From positions 3,810,618 to 3,874,617 of the forward strand of contig NZ_JADWYS010000001.1 of the NCBI RefSeq assembly GCF_015831345.1: DNA of 64,000 nt. Reading direction: 5' to 3'. The stretch's first letter is position 1; the number at the start of each line of letters is the position of its first letter. Source of the DNA: Caenimonas aquaedulcis. GTDB taxonomy: Bacteria; Pseudomonadota; Gammaproteobacteria; Burkholderiales; Burkholderiaceae_C. The notes under the pieces were generated by a model that saw only the letters and a program-made list of their open reading frames with translations, was not told the origin of the DNA and did not search any database. Below are positions 31,703-42,975 of the stretch, piece after piece. A program made the translations under genes and the position numbers.

Positions 31703-31744
31703 CCGGGCGGCCGCGCACTAGCTGCTTTCCCCTACACTCTCGGC

Positions 31745-31760
31745 TTGCGCCCAGGCGCAA
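31745..31760. promoter_or_regulatory. Inverted repeat in the bkd promoter region
   Basis: TTGCGCC and GGCGCAA flank a 2-bp centre, 43 bp after the murB stop and about 83 bp before the first bkd gene. No T-run follows, so it is not a terminator. It may be an operator for the catabolic operon. Confidence 0.4.
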
Positions 31761-31797
31761 ACTTCCGGGAGATGCGGCTATCCGCCCCAGATCCTGA

Positions 31798-33078
<1,281 letters not shown>

Positions 33079-33080
33079 GC

Positions 33081-34148
33081 ATGTTGACCAAGACCAAGGA
33101 ATCCACGATGGCCGAACAGGCGGGCGCGGGAAAGAGCGTGCCGATGACGATGATCCAGGCGCTGCGCTCGGCGATGGACGTGATGATGGAGCGCGACCCC
33201 AACGTGGTCGTGTACGGGCAGGACGTCGGCTACTTCGGCGGCGTGTTCCGCGTGACCGAAGGGCTGCAGCAGAAGTACGGCAAGTCGCGCTGCTTCGACG
33301 CGCCGATCTCCGAAGGCGGCATCGTCGGCACGGCGGTGGGCATGGGCGCGTACGGCTTGCGGCCGGTGGTGGAGATCCAGTTCGCGGATTACTTCTACCC
33401 CGCGTCGGACCAGATCGTGTCCGAAGCGGCGCGCCTGCGCTATCGCTCGGCCGGCGACTTCACCGCGCCGATCACCATCCGCATGCCTTGCGGCGGCGGC
33501 ATCTACGGGGGGCAGACGCACAGCCAGAGCCCCGAGGCGCTCTTCACGCACGTGTGCGGCATCCGCACGGTGATGCCAAGCAATCCGTACGACGCGAAGG
33601 GGCTGCTGATCTCGTCCATCGAGAACGACGACCCGGTCATCTTCCTCGAGCCCAAGCGCCTGTACAACGGCCCCTTCGATGGCCATCACGACAAACCCGT
33701 GGTGCCCTGGAGCAAGCACGAGATGGGCAAGGTGCCGGAGGGCTACTACACGGTGCCGCTGGAGTCCGCCTCCGTGTTCCGGCCAGGCAAGGATGTGACC
33801 GTGATCGCCTACGGCACGATGGTATGGGTCGCGGAAGCGGCCGCGAACGAGACAGGCATCGACGCCGAGATCATCGACCTGCGCTCGATCTGGCCGATGG
33901 ACCTGGACACCGTCATCGCCTCGGTGAAGAAAACCGGCCGCTGCGTCGTCGTGCACGAGGCGACGCAGACGAGCGGTTTCGGCGCGGAGCTGGTGTCGCT
34001 GGTGCAGGAGCACTGCTTCTATCACCTCGAAGCGCCGGTGGAGCGCGTGGCGGGTTACGACACGCCGTATCCGCATGCGCAGGAGTGGGCCTATTTCCCC
34101 GGTCCCGAGCGGCTTGGTGCCGCGCTGAAACGCGCGATGGAGAAATGA
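33081..34148 (+). CDS. bkdA2: Branched-chain 2-oxoacid dehydrogenase E1 beta
   Basis: The 355-residue subunit completes the E1 heterotetramer. Motifs of the family are VVVYGQDVGYFGGVFRVTEGL, DAPISEGGIVGTAVGMG, EIQFADYFYPASDQI and the closing RVAGYDTPYPHAQEWAYFPG. ATG at 33081 starts 2 bp after the E1 alpha stop; ATG at 33108 (MAEQAGAGK) is an alternative nearer to homologue starts. The stop overlaps the E2 start by 4 bp. Confidence 0.93.
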   Translation: MLTKTKESTMAEQAGAGKSVPMTMIQALRSAMDVMMERDPNVVVYGQDVGYFGGVFRVTEGLQQKYGKSRCFDAPISEGGIVGTAVGMGAYGLRPVVEIQFADYFYPASDQIVSEAARLRYRSAGDFTAPITIRMPCGGGIYGGQTHSQSPEALFTHVCGIRTVMPSNPYDAKGLLISSIENDDPVIFLEPKRLYNGPFDGHHDKPVVPWSKHEMGKVPEGYYTVPLESASVFRPGKDVTVIAYGTMVWVAEAAANETGIDAEIIDLRSIWPMDLDTVIASVKKTGRCVVVHEATQTSGFGAELVSLVQEHCFYHLEAPVERVAGYDTPYPHAQEWAYFPGPERLGAALKRAMEK

Positions 34149-35476
34149 CCATGGGCCAGCACATCGTCAAGACGCCGGACATCGGCGAAGGCATTGCGGA
34201 AGTGGAGCTCGTCGCGTGGCACGTGAAGGTCGGCGACATGGTCACCGAAGACCAGCTGCTCGCGGACGTGATGACGGACAAGGCGACCGTGGAAATTCCC
34301 TCGCCCGTGGCGGGCAAGGTGATGTCGCTCGGCGGCGAGGTAGGCAAGCAGATCGCGGTCGGTTCGGAATTGATCCGGATCGAGGTGGAGGGGGCGGGGA
34401 ATGCGAAGGATGTTGACTCCCTCCCCTCTCGGGGGACCGCGGGGGTGGGGGCATCGCAGACCACGGATTCGCAGGTTGTCGCGGCTCGAAGCCCCCACCC
34501 TAACCCTCCCCCAGCGGGGGAGGGAACGAAAGCAGCCGCCGTGGTGAGCAATGCACGCACCGCCCCCCCGCGCGCCGCCCCGCCCGCCATGCGCGCCGAA
34601 GGCGAAAAACCCATCGCTTCCCCCGCGGTGCGCAAGCGCGCGTGGGAGCTGGGCATCGAGCTGCAATTCGTCCACGGCTCCGGCCCGGCGGGCCGCATCG
34701 TGCATGAGGACCTCGACGTGTACCTTGCGTCGCGCGGCCAGCCGATGACGGCCAAGGGCGCGGGCTATGCGCAGCGCCACGAAGAGCAGGCGATCCCCAT
34801 CATCGGCCTGCGCCGCAAGATCGCGCAGAAGATGCAGGAGGCCAAGCGCCGCATCCCGCACTTCAGCTATGTCGAAGAAATCGACGTGACGGAGCTCGAA
34901 GCGCTGCGTGCGAAGCTCAACGCGAAGTACGGCGCCGAGCGCGGCAAGCTCACGCTGCTGCCGCTGCTCGCGCGCGCTGTGGTGCTTGCGGTGCGGGAGT
35001 TCCCGCAGATGAACGCGCGCTTCGACGACGACGCGGGCGTGGTCACGCGTTACGGCGCGGTGCACTTGGGCATGGCGACGCAGACCGATTCGGGGCTGAT
35101 GGTGCCGGTGCTGCGCCACGCCGAAGCGCAGGACCCGTGGGGCTTCGCGGGGGAGGTCACGCGGCTTGCCGATGCCGCGCGCAGCGGCAAGGCGACGCGG
35201 GACGAGCTGTCGGGCTCGACCATCACCATTTCCAGCCTCGGGCCGCTGGGCGGCATCGTGACGACCCCGGTCATCAACTACCCGGAAGTCGCGATCATCG
35301 GCGTCAACCGCATCGTGGAGCGGCCGATGTTCCAGGGCGGCAACATCGTCGCGCGCAAGCTGATGAACCTCTCGTCGTCCTTCGACCATCGCGTGGTCGA
35401 CGGCGTCGACGCGGCGGAATTCATCCAGGCGATCCGCGCCCTGCTGGAAACCCCGGCGATGCTTTTCGTGGAGTGA
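34145..35476 (+). CDS. bkdB: Branched-chain 2-oxoacid dehydrogenase E2 (with repeat-encoded linker)
   Basis: The 443-residue dihydrolipoyl acyltransferase is the core of the complex. The lipoyl domain (about 5-82) has the lipoylated Lys46 in MTDKATVE, the peripheral subunit-binding domain lies at about 157-195 ([14 protein letters not shown]), and the catalytic domain at 215-443 ends with the active-site [10 protein letters not shown]. Residues 92-127 of the linker are encoded by a 108-bp palindromic repeat and include [11 protein letters not shown], sequence unlike ordinary Ala/Pro linkers. ATG 34145 overlaps the E1 beta stop; ATG 34151 is also possible. Confidence 0.93.
   Translation: MTMGQHIVKTPDIGEGIAEVELVAWHVKVGDMVTEDQLLADVMTDKATVEIPSPVAGKVMSLGGEVGKQIAVGSELIRIEVEGAGNAKDVDSLPSRGTAGVGASQTTDSQVVAARSPHPNPPPAGEGTKAAAVVSNARTAPPRAAPPAMRAEGEKPIASPAVRKRAWELGIELQFVHGSGPAGRIVHEDLDVYLASRGQPMTAKGAGYAQRHEEQAIPIIGLRRKIAQKMQEAKRRIPHFSYVEEIDVTELEALRAKLNAKYGAERGKLTLLPLLARAVVLAVREFPQMNARFDDDAGVVTRYGAVHLGMATQTDSGLMVPVLRHAEAQDPWGFAGEVTRLADAARSGKATRDELSGSTITISSLGPLGGIVTTPVINYPEVAIIGVNRIVERPMFQGGNIVARKLMNLSSSFDHRVVDGVDAAEFIQAIRALLETPAMLFVE
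34418..34525. repeat. Palindromic repeat element inserted in frame in bkdB
   Basis: Arms 34418-34452 and 34491-34525 are about 35 bp each, C/G-rich and mutually reverse-complementary in most positions (TCCCTCCCC... facing ...GGGGAGGGA, and GTGGGGGC facing GCCCCCAC). The centre is 38 bp. The whole element is 108 bp, exactly 36 codons, and starts at a first codon position, so the E2 frame is kept. This GC-rich type is known as a dispersed intergenic element in related bacteria; here it is translated. Confidence 0.85.
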
Positions 35477-35480
35477 GCGG

Positions 35481-36872
35481 ATGAAGACACAATCCACGAC
35501 CCTGCTCGTGATCGGCGGCGGGCCCGCCGGTTATGTCGCGGCGATCCGCGCGGGGCAACTTGGCGTGCCCACCGTGCTGGTCGAAGGCGCCGCGCTCGGC
35601 GGCACCTGCCTGAACATCGGCTGCATCCCTTCCAAGGCGCTGATCCACGCGGCGGATGAATTCGAGAAGGCGCGCCACTGGTCGAATTCCTCGGCCATCG
35701 GCATCCACGTCGATGCGCCGCGCATCGACCTCGCGCAAACCGTGAAGTGGAAGGACGGCATCGTCTCGCGCCTCACGGGCGGTGTCGGGGCGCTGCTCAA
35801 GAAGAACGGTGCGCAGGTGATCGCCGGCTGGGCCACGATCGTCGACGGCAAGACCGTCGACGTGCGCACGCCGGGAGGTGACACCGTCCGCGTGACGTGC
35901 GAACACTTGCTGCTCGCCACGGGTTCGACCCCGGTCGAATTGCCCGGCCTGCCGTTCGGCGGCATGGTGATCTCGTCCACCGAAGCGCTCGCGCCGAAGA
36001 CACTGCCCAGGCGGCTCGTCGTGGTCGGCGCGGGCTACATCGGGCTGGAGCTGGGCACGGCCTACCGCAAGCTCGGCGCCGAAGTCACCGTCGTCGAATC
36101 GGCGGATCGCGTACTGCCCGCGTACGACGAAGACCTCGCGAAGCCGGTGCTGACGGCCCTCAAGAAGCTGGGCGTGGTGCTGCACCTCGGCTGCAGCGTG
36201 CAAGGCGTGAGCGATGGCGGCGTGCGCGTGCGCACCGCCATGGCCGACGAGTTCGCGCTGCCGGCCGACCAGGTACTGGTCGCCGTGGGGCGCAGGCCTC
36301 GGACCGAGGGCTTCGCGCTGGAGTCGCTCGGCCTGGACATGGCGGGCCGAGCGGTGAAGGTCGACGAGCAGTGCCGCACGTCCATGCGCAACGTCTGGGC
36401 GATCGGCGACGTGACGGGTGAGCCCATGCTCGCGCATCGCGGCATGGCGCAGGGCGAAATGGTCGCCGAAATCGTCGCGGGCAAGCGCCGCAAGTTCGCG
36501 CCGGCGGCCATGCCGGCGGTGTGCTTCACCGATCCGGAAGTGGTCGTCGTGGGGCTGTCGCCTTCGCAGGCCGAAGCGGCGGGGATGGATTGCATCAGCG
36601 CAAGCTTCCCGTTCTCCGCGAACGGCCGCGCGATGAGCATCGAATCCACCGACGGCTTCGTGCGAGTGGTCGCGCGGCGCGACAACCACCTCATCGTCGG
36701 CTGGCAGGCCGTGGGCCGCGCGGTGTCCGAGCTCTCCGCCGCGTTCTCGCAGTTGATCGAGATGGGTGCGCGGCTGGAGGACGTCGGCGGCACGATCCAC
36801 GCGCACCCGACGCTCGGCGAGGCCGTGCAGGAAGCCGCGTTGCGTGCCCTGGGGCACGCGCTGCATATCTGA
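35481..36872 (+). CDS. lpdV: Dihydrolipoyl dehydrogenase (E3)
   Basis: The 463-residue flavoprotein reoxidises dihydrolipoamide with NAD+. It has the FAD site [17 protein letters not shown] near 13, the redox disulphide [13 protein letters not shown] (Cys44 and Cys49), NAD site [19 protein letters not shown], and the C-terminal active-site histidines in THAHPTLGE form (HAHPTLGE). It starts 4 bp after bkdB and ends the operon. As the E3 of a bkd operon it is best named lpdV, dedicated to the branched-chain complex. Confidence 0.93.
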   Translation: MKTQSTTLLVIGGGPAGYVAAIRAGQLGVPTVLVEGAALGGTCLNIGCIPSKALIHAADEFEKARHWSNSSAIGIHVDAPRIDLAQTVKWKDGIVSRLTGGVGALLKKNGAQVIAGWATIVDGKTVDVRTPGGDTVRVTCEHLLLATGSTPVELPGLPFGGMVISSTEALAPKTLPRRLVVVGAGYIGLELGTAYRKLGAEVTVVESADRVLPAYDEDLAKPVLTALKKLGVVLHLGCSVQGVSDGGVRVRTAMADEFALPADQVLVAVGRRPRTEGFALESLGLDMAGRAVKVDEQCRTSMRNVWAIGDVTGEPMLAHRGMAQGEMVAEIVAGKRRKFAPAAMPAVCFTDPEVVVVGLSPSQAEAAGMDCISASFPFSANGRAMSIESTDGFVRVVARRDNHLIVGWQAVGRAVSELSAAFSQLIEMGARLEDVGGTIHAHPTLGEAVQEAALRALGHALHI

Positions 36873-36908
36873 CACGCCGTCCTGGCCCGCCGGCCGCCCC
36901 GCAAGCTC

Positions 36909-39125
36909 TCAGGCGAGCAGCGCCTTCATGCGCTCGCGCGTGAACGGCACTGTGCGCACGCGCACGCCGGTTGCGTCGAACACCGCGTTGGCGAGCGCCG
37001 CCGGCACGGGGCTGGAGGCCGCTTCGCCTGCGCCCAGCGGGGGCTGGTCCAGGCGCTGCACGAGTTCGATGTCCAGGCGCGGCACCTGCGGGAAGCGCAG
37101 CAGCGGATAACTCGCCCAGTCCACGCTGGTCACGCGGGAGCGGTCGAAGGTCGTCTCTTCGTACAGGGTGCGCGACAGCGTCTGGAGGATGTTGCCTTCG
37201 ACCTGCGCGCGCACCGCGTCGGGATTGATCATCAGGCCGCAATCGTGCGCACAGGCGATGCGCTGCACGCGGATCTCGCCCGACGCGCGATCGACCTCCA
37301 CGTCCATGCCCATCGCGACGAAGCTCTCGTTGTGCTTGTAGTGGATGAAGGCCATGCCACGGCCGGAAGCGACGCCGCCTCGCGAGCCGGGCCGCGGCGA
37401 CGGCCGCGGTTCCCAGCGCATCATCTTCGCGACGCGCTCGATCACTTCGCGTGCCCGCGGATTCGCGAGGTCGCGCAGGCGGAACTGCACGGCGTCGACG
37501 CCGGCCCTGGCTGCCAGTTCATCCACGAAACTCTCGACCGCGAAGCAGTTCGCGACCTTGCCCGGCGCGCGGATGTTCGATGGGCGCAGGGGTGCCGCGC
37601 CGAGCCAGTGCACATGCACCTTCACCGCGTTGGCGGGGTAGGTCGGGTCGCCGTTCTGGGTGACCAGGCCCGTGGCTTGCCCCACGGGCTGCGGCAAGCC
37701 GGCGGCGCTCGGGGACAGTAGGGGTATCCATTCGAGGTTTGCGGTGGCGCGCGGCAGCCACATCTCCGTCTCCCACGCATCGATGCGGCCGTCCGGGGTC
37801 AGCGTGCCGCGCAACTCGAGCAGTTGGGGCGGTCCTTTCGGGTCCCATCCCAGCTCGTCTTCGCGGCTCCACTGCACGCGCACCGGCTGGCCGAGGGCCT
37901 TCGAGACCATCGCGGCTTCCACCGACGCATCGTCGTGGCCGTTCATGCCGTAGCAGCCCGCGCCGTCGAGGTAGACGATGCGCACCTTGTCGCGCGGCAG
38001 ACCGATGGCTGCCGCGCAGGAGTTGACGAGCCGGTGCGTGCCTTGCGACGCGGACCACACCGTGGCGCCGTCGGACTTCACATCGGCCACCGCGCACGAC
38101 GGGCCCATGGACGCATGCGATTGCAACGGCCAGGTGTAGGTGGCCGAAAGCTTGTCCGTCGAGGAGGCGAGGGCGGCCATGCGCGCCGCATCGCCTTTGC
38201 TCACCACCGTCTCGTCCGACAGGAAGGGGCCGCGACGCGCCCAGTCGGCCACGCCCTGGTGCGACACCAGTGTCGCGCTGTCGCTCCAGCGCACCTTCAA
38301 TTCGCGCGAGGCGCGGATGGCCGCCCATTCATCGGGGCTGGCGACAGCGATGAAGTCCTGCATGCGCACCACCCGCACGCCAGGAAGCCCCGCCACGGAA
38401 GCCTGGTCGACATCCAGCACCTTCGCACCGACAGCAGGCGGCCGCACCACGCGCGCGTGCAGCATGCCGGGCAGTGCGAAGTCGTGCACGTAGACGTGAC
38501 GGCCCGTGATCTTGCCGGGGATGTCGGGGCGCGCGAGCGGCTTGCCCACCTGCGTGTATTGCGCGGGGTTCTTCAGCGGCGCCTTCGGGTTCATCTTCCA
38601 CTCGAGCAAGCGGTCGCCGACGAGGTCCGTGACGCGCACCGTGGCCCCGTCCGATGAACGAACGACGCCCGCTTCGAGCGACAACGATTCCACGGGCTTC
38701 TGCAGGCGCTGCGCGGCCATGGCGAGCAGGCCTTCGCGCAGGGTCGCCGCGGCCTGCCGCAATTCGACCCCGCCGCGCATCACGCCGGTGCTGCCGGCGG
38801 TCGGTCCCTGGTTGGGTGTGAGCGCGGTGTCGCCCTCGACCAGCTCGATCCGCTCGACCGGCATCGAGAGCTCTTCGCCCACCATCTGCCGCATCGCGAT
38901 GCGGTGGCCGGTGCCGAGGTCTACCTTGCCGGAGTAGATGACCACGCTGCCATCGGCGCGGATGGCGAGGAAGGAATCGACCTCGCCCAGCGCGAGCGAG
39001 CGGCGCGCAGCGCCGGCCTGCGCCAGCGCCAGCCGCGGCGCGAGGGAAAACCCGACGACGATCGTGCCGGCCTTGAGCAGGTCGCGGCGCGTCGGCGCAC
39101 TGCGTTCACGTGTGGGAGCTTGCAT
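36909..39125 (-). CDS. Molybdenum hydroxylase large subunit (IorB/aldehyde oxidase type)
   Basis: The 738-residue protein has a twin-arginine signal (TRRDLLKAGTIVVGFSLAPRLALA) and the molybdopterin-cytosine-dinucleotide-binding domains of the xanthine dehydrogenase/isoquinoline oxidoreductase family. Family features are DLGTGHRIAMRQMVGEEL, GSTGVMRGG, LQSHASMGPSCAVAD, and the catalytic glutamate in PLGAGEAASSP near the C-terminus. The Tat signal places it in the periplasm. The substrate (aldehyde or N-heterocycle) is not known. The [2Fe-2S] subunit gene is directly upstream, 1 bp apart. No FAD subunit is present. Confidence 0.88.
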   Translation of the reverse strand: MQAPTRERSAPTRRDLLKAGTIVVGFSLAPRLALAQAGAARRSLALGEVDSFLAIRADGSVVIYSGKVDLGTGHRIAMRQMVGEELSMPVERIELVEGDTALTPNQGPTAGSTGVMRGGVELRQAAATLREGLLAMAAQRLQKPVESLSLEAGVVRSSDGATVRVTDLVGDRLLEWKMNPKAPLKNPAQYTQVGKPLARPDIPGKITGRHVYVHDFALPGMLHARVVRPPAVGAKVLDVDQASVAGLPGVRVVRMQDFIAVASPDEWAAIRASRELKVRWSDSATLVSHQGVADWARRGPFLSDETVVSKGDAARMAALASSTDKLSATYTWPLQSHASMGPSCAVADVKSDGATVWSASQGTHRLVNSCAAAIGLPRDKVRIVYLDGAGCYGMNGHDDASVEAAMVSKALGQPVRVQWSREDELGWDPKGPPQLLELRGTLTPDGRIDAWETEMWLPRATANLEWIPLLSPSAAGLPQPVGQATGLVTQNGDPTYPANAVKVHVHWLGAAPLRPSNIRAPGKVANCFAVESFVDELAARAGVDAVQFRLRDLANPRAREVIERVAKMMRWEPRPSPRPGSRGGVASGRGMAFIHYKHNESFVAMGMDVEVDRASGEIRVQRIACAHDCGLMINPDAVRAQVEGNILQTLSRTLYEETTFDRSRVTSVDWASYPLLRFPQVPRLDIELVQRLDQPPLGAGEAASSPVPAALANAVFDATGVRVRTVPFTRERMKALLA

Positions 39126-39126
39126 G

Positions 39127-39594
39127 TCATGCCCTCCCGCCGGAGGCGCGCGCGACGGCCTTCAGCACGCGGTCGTGCGAGCCGCAGCGGCACAGGTTGC
39201 CCGCGAGCGCGGCCTGCGCCTGCTCGCGTGTCGGCTGGGGGGTGCGGCGCAGCAGCGCGACGCTGCTCATCACCATGCCGTTGGTGCAATAGCCGCATTG
39301 CGCCGCCTGTTCCGCGATGAAGGCGGCTTGCACGGGATGGGGCTTGTCGGGGGAGCCGAGGCCCTCCGCGGTGGTGATGCGCTGGCCCGCCGCCTGCGAC
39401 ACCTTCACCAGGCAGGAGCGCACCGCCTGATCGCCCATGAGCACGGTGCACGCGCCGCACTGGCCGAGCCCGCAACCGAACTTCGCGGCGTGCAGTCCCA
39501 GGTCGTTGCGAAGCGCGTAGAGCAGCGGCATGTCCGCGTCCCACGCTTCGACCTCCCGGGACGCCCCGTTGACCACCAGCCGATACAGCGCCAT
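39127..39594 (-). CDS. [2Fe-2S] subunit of molybdenum hydroxylase (IorA-like)
   Basis: The 155-residue protein carries two iron-sulphur clusters. The plant-ferredoxin type cluster uses Cys41, Cys46, Cys49 and Cys61 (CGLGQCGAC...C), and the second uses Cys100, Cys103, Cys135 and Cys137 (CGYC...CRC). It passes electrons from the molybdenum subunit encoded next to it, probably to a cytochrome c because no FAD subunit is encoded nearby. It has no signal peptide, so it would be exported with its Tat-signalled partner. Confidence 0.92.
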   Translation of the reverse strand: MALYRLVVNGASREVEAWDADMPLLYALRNDLGLHAAKFGCGLGQCGACTVLMGDQAVRSCLVKVSQAAGQRITTAEGLGSPDKPHPVQAAFIAEQAAQCGYCTNGMVMSSVALLRRTPQPTREQAQAALAGNLCRCGSHDRVLKAVARASGGRA

Positions 39595-39638
39595 GGCTCG
39601 CTCCTCGCAAAATGCCAGCGGAGCTTACACGGGGGAGG

Positions 39639-39989
39639 CTACTTGAGGAAGAGGGCGCCGAGCGCGAGCAGGGCGGGAAGGGCCTGCACGAAGAAGATCC
39701 GTTTGTTGACCGTGGCCGCGCCGTAGATGCCGGCCACCACGACGCAGGCGAGGAAGAAGATCAGCACCGGCCCGCCGTTGGCGCCGAGCAGCAGCCCGAA
39801 GACGAGGCCGGCCGCGAGGAACCCGTTGTAGAGTCCCTGGTTCGCGGCGAGCGTCTTCGAGGCTTCCGCGAATTCCGGCGTGGTGTTGAAGATGCGCCGC
39901 CCCGTGGGTTTCGTCCAGAGGAACATCTCCAGCACGAGAAAGTACAGGTGGAGCAGCGCCACCAGCGCGATCAGGACGAGGGCGATCAT
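39639..39989 (-). CDS. DUF1304 membrane protein
   Basis: The 116-residue protein has four hydrophobic helices and matches DUF1304: the first helix with HLYFLVLEMFLW, then FNTTPEFAEASKTLAANQGLYNGFLAAGL, and a third and fourth helix containing GIYGAATVNKRIFFVQALPALLAL. Function is unknown. It lies 44 bp upstream of the iron-sulphur subunit gene on the same strand. Confidence 0.85.
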   Translation of the reverse strand: MIALVLIALVALLHLYFLVLEMFLWTKPTGRRIFNTTPEFAEASKTLAANQGLYNGFLAAGLVFGLLLGANGGPVLIFFLACVVVAGIYGAATVNKRIFFVQALPALLALGALFLK

Positions 39990-40027
39990 GGATCCTCCGG
40001 ATGAGTTGCCGGAGGATTATGCGGCGG

Positions 40028-41690
<1,663 letters not shown>

Positions 41691-41762
41691 GCTCGGGGGG
41701 TGAGGCGCAAAGGAAAGGGGGCAATTTTAGCCCCCTCACCCCTCGCGTCGCCCCGGCGAGCT

Positions 41763-42494
41763 TCAGCGCCAGTGGCCGTGGTGGTGGTGGCCGCCCCAGC
41801 CGCCGCCCCATCCGCGCGAATAGCCGAAGCCCAGCGACAGGCTCACGGGCGGGTAGTAGTAAGACGGCGCGTAGCCGTAGCCGCCGTAATAGTACGGCGC
41901 GGCGTAGGTGACCGGATAGGCCATCTGCGTCGGGACGATCACGGCGACGGGCTGGCCCGAGGGCGCTGCCATCGCGGGCTGCGCGGTGCCAGCCTGGTTC
42001 TGGCCCAGCGGCGGCGCGGTGATCACGCCTTGTGCGTTGCCGCCCACGGGGGTCACCTGCAGGTTGACGTTCTGGCCCGGGTCGTAGGCCATCTGCGTCG
42101 TGTACTGCTTGCCGCCGTACTCGTACACCACGTTGTAGCCGACCGTGCGGTTCTCGTAGGTGGTCTGCGTGGTGCATTGCTGCGCGTACTGGGTGTTACT
42201 GCCGACACTGCTGCCGATGCCCGCACCCGCCACGGCGCCGATGCCGGTGGCTGCCGCGCGGCCCATGCCGTGGCCGATGGTGTTGCCCAGCAGGCCGCCG
42301 ACGATCGCACCGACCACTGCGCCGCCGCCCGAGCCTTGCGCAACGGGCTGCGCGCCGCAGACCTGGCGAGGCACGGCCACTTGCTGGATGACGGGGGTGC
42401 TGGACACCACGCGTCCGGATTCCTGTGCGCCGGCCACCTGGCCGAAAGACGCTGCCAGCACGCCGATCGCGGAAAATAAAACTGCCTTTTTCAT
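41763..42494 (-). CDS. Glycine-zipper 2TM envelope protein
   Basis: The 243-residue protein has a cleavable signal (MKKAVLFSAIGVLAASFGQVAGA) and a glycine zipper about residues 55-95 (GGGAVVGAIVGGLLGNTIGHGMGRAAATGIGAVAGAGIG), as in outer-membrane SlyB-like proteins. The second half has a conserved beta region (TTYENRTVGYNVVYEYGGKQY) and ends in a tyrosine-, glycine- and histidine-rich tail (GGWGGHHHHGHWR) that could bind metal. Exact function is unknown. AGGAG lies 6 bp before the ATG at 42494. Confidence 0.8.
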   Translation of the reverse strand: MKKAVLFSAIGVLAASFGQVAGAQESGRVVSSTPVIQQVAVPRQVCGAQPVAQGSGGGAVVGAIVGGLLGNTIGHGMGRAAATGIGAVAGAGIGSSVGSNTQYAQQCTTQTTYENRTVGYNVVYEYGGKQYTTQMAYDPGQNVNLQVTPVGGNAQGVITAPPLGQNQAGTAQPAMAAPSGQPVAVIVPTQMAYPVTYAAPYYYGGYGYAPSYYYPPVSLSLGFGYSRGWGGGWGGHHHHGHWR

Positions 42495-42588
42495 GACGAC
42501 TCCTGGTGCATTGACTCGATGCCCAAATTTTAGGCAAAACGCCCCTGCGGCACAGCTTCCGCGCGGTAAAGCACGCGTAAAAGTCGGG

Positions 42589-42942
42589 TTACTTGCCGCG
42601 CGCGAGCAACGCCCAGGCCTGTGCGTCGAACCCAACCGTGGTGCGGCCTCCCCACTCGACCACGGGACGCTTGATCACGCTCGATTGGGCCAGCATGACG
42701 GCCTTGGCGCTGGCGGCATCGCGCACGCCGTCCTGCGTGGCGGTGTCGAGCTTTCGCCACATCGTGCCCTTGCGGTTGAGAACTTTTTCCCACCCCGCGT
42801 CCGCCATCCACCGGTCGAGGCGATCGGCCGGGACGCCTTCCTTCTTGAAATCGTGGAAACGGTAGGCGACGCCGTTGTCGTCCAGCCAGGCACGGGCCTT
42901 CTTGACGGTGTCGCAGTTGGGGATGCCGTAGACGTCGATCAT
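42589..42942 (-). CDS. ArsC/Spx family protein (YffB-like)
   Basis: The 117-residue thioredoxin-fold protein begins MIDVYGIPNCDTVKKARAWL, with the ArsC-type Cys10 and following lysines, and continues with YRFHDFKKEGV, LNRKGTMWRKL and the conserved SVIKRPVVEWGG. This pattern fits the YffB/Spx-like branch rather than true arsenate reductases. The role is unknown; there are no ars genes nearby. It is divergent from folC with 33 bp between starts. Confidence 0.88.
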   Translation of the reverse strand: MIDVYGIPNCDTVKKARAWLDDNGVAYRFHDFKKEGVPADRLDRWMADAGWEKVLNRKGTMWRKLDTATQDGVRDAASAKAVMLAQSSVIKRPVVEWGGRTTVGFDAQAWALLARGK

Positions 42943-42975
42943 GGCCGGATGATAGGTCGGCGGACAATACGCGCC

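Noticed and set aside
34418..34525. Frameshift or pseudogene in bkdB caused by the repeat insertion
   Set aside because: The insertion is a multiple of three and the downstream catalytic domain is intact in the same frame.
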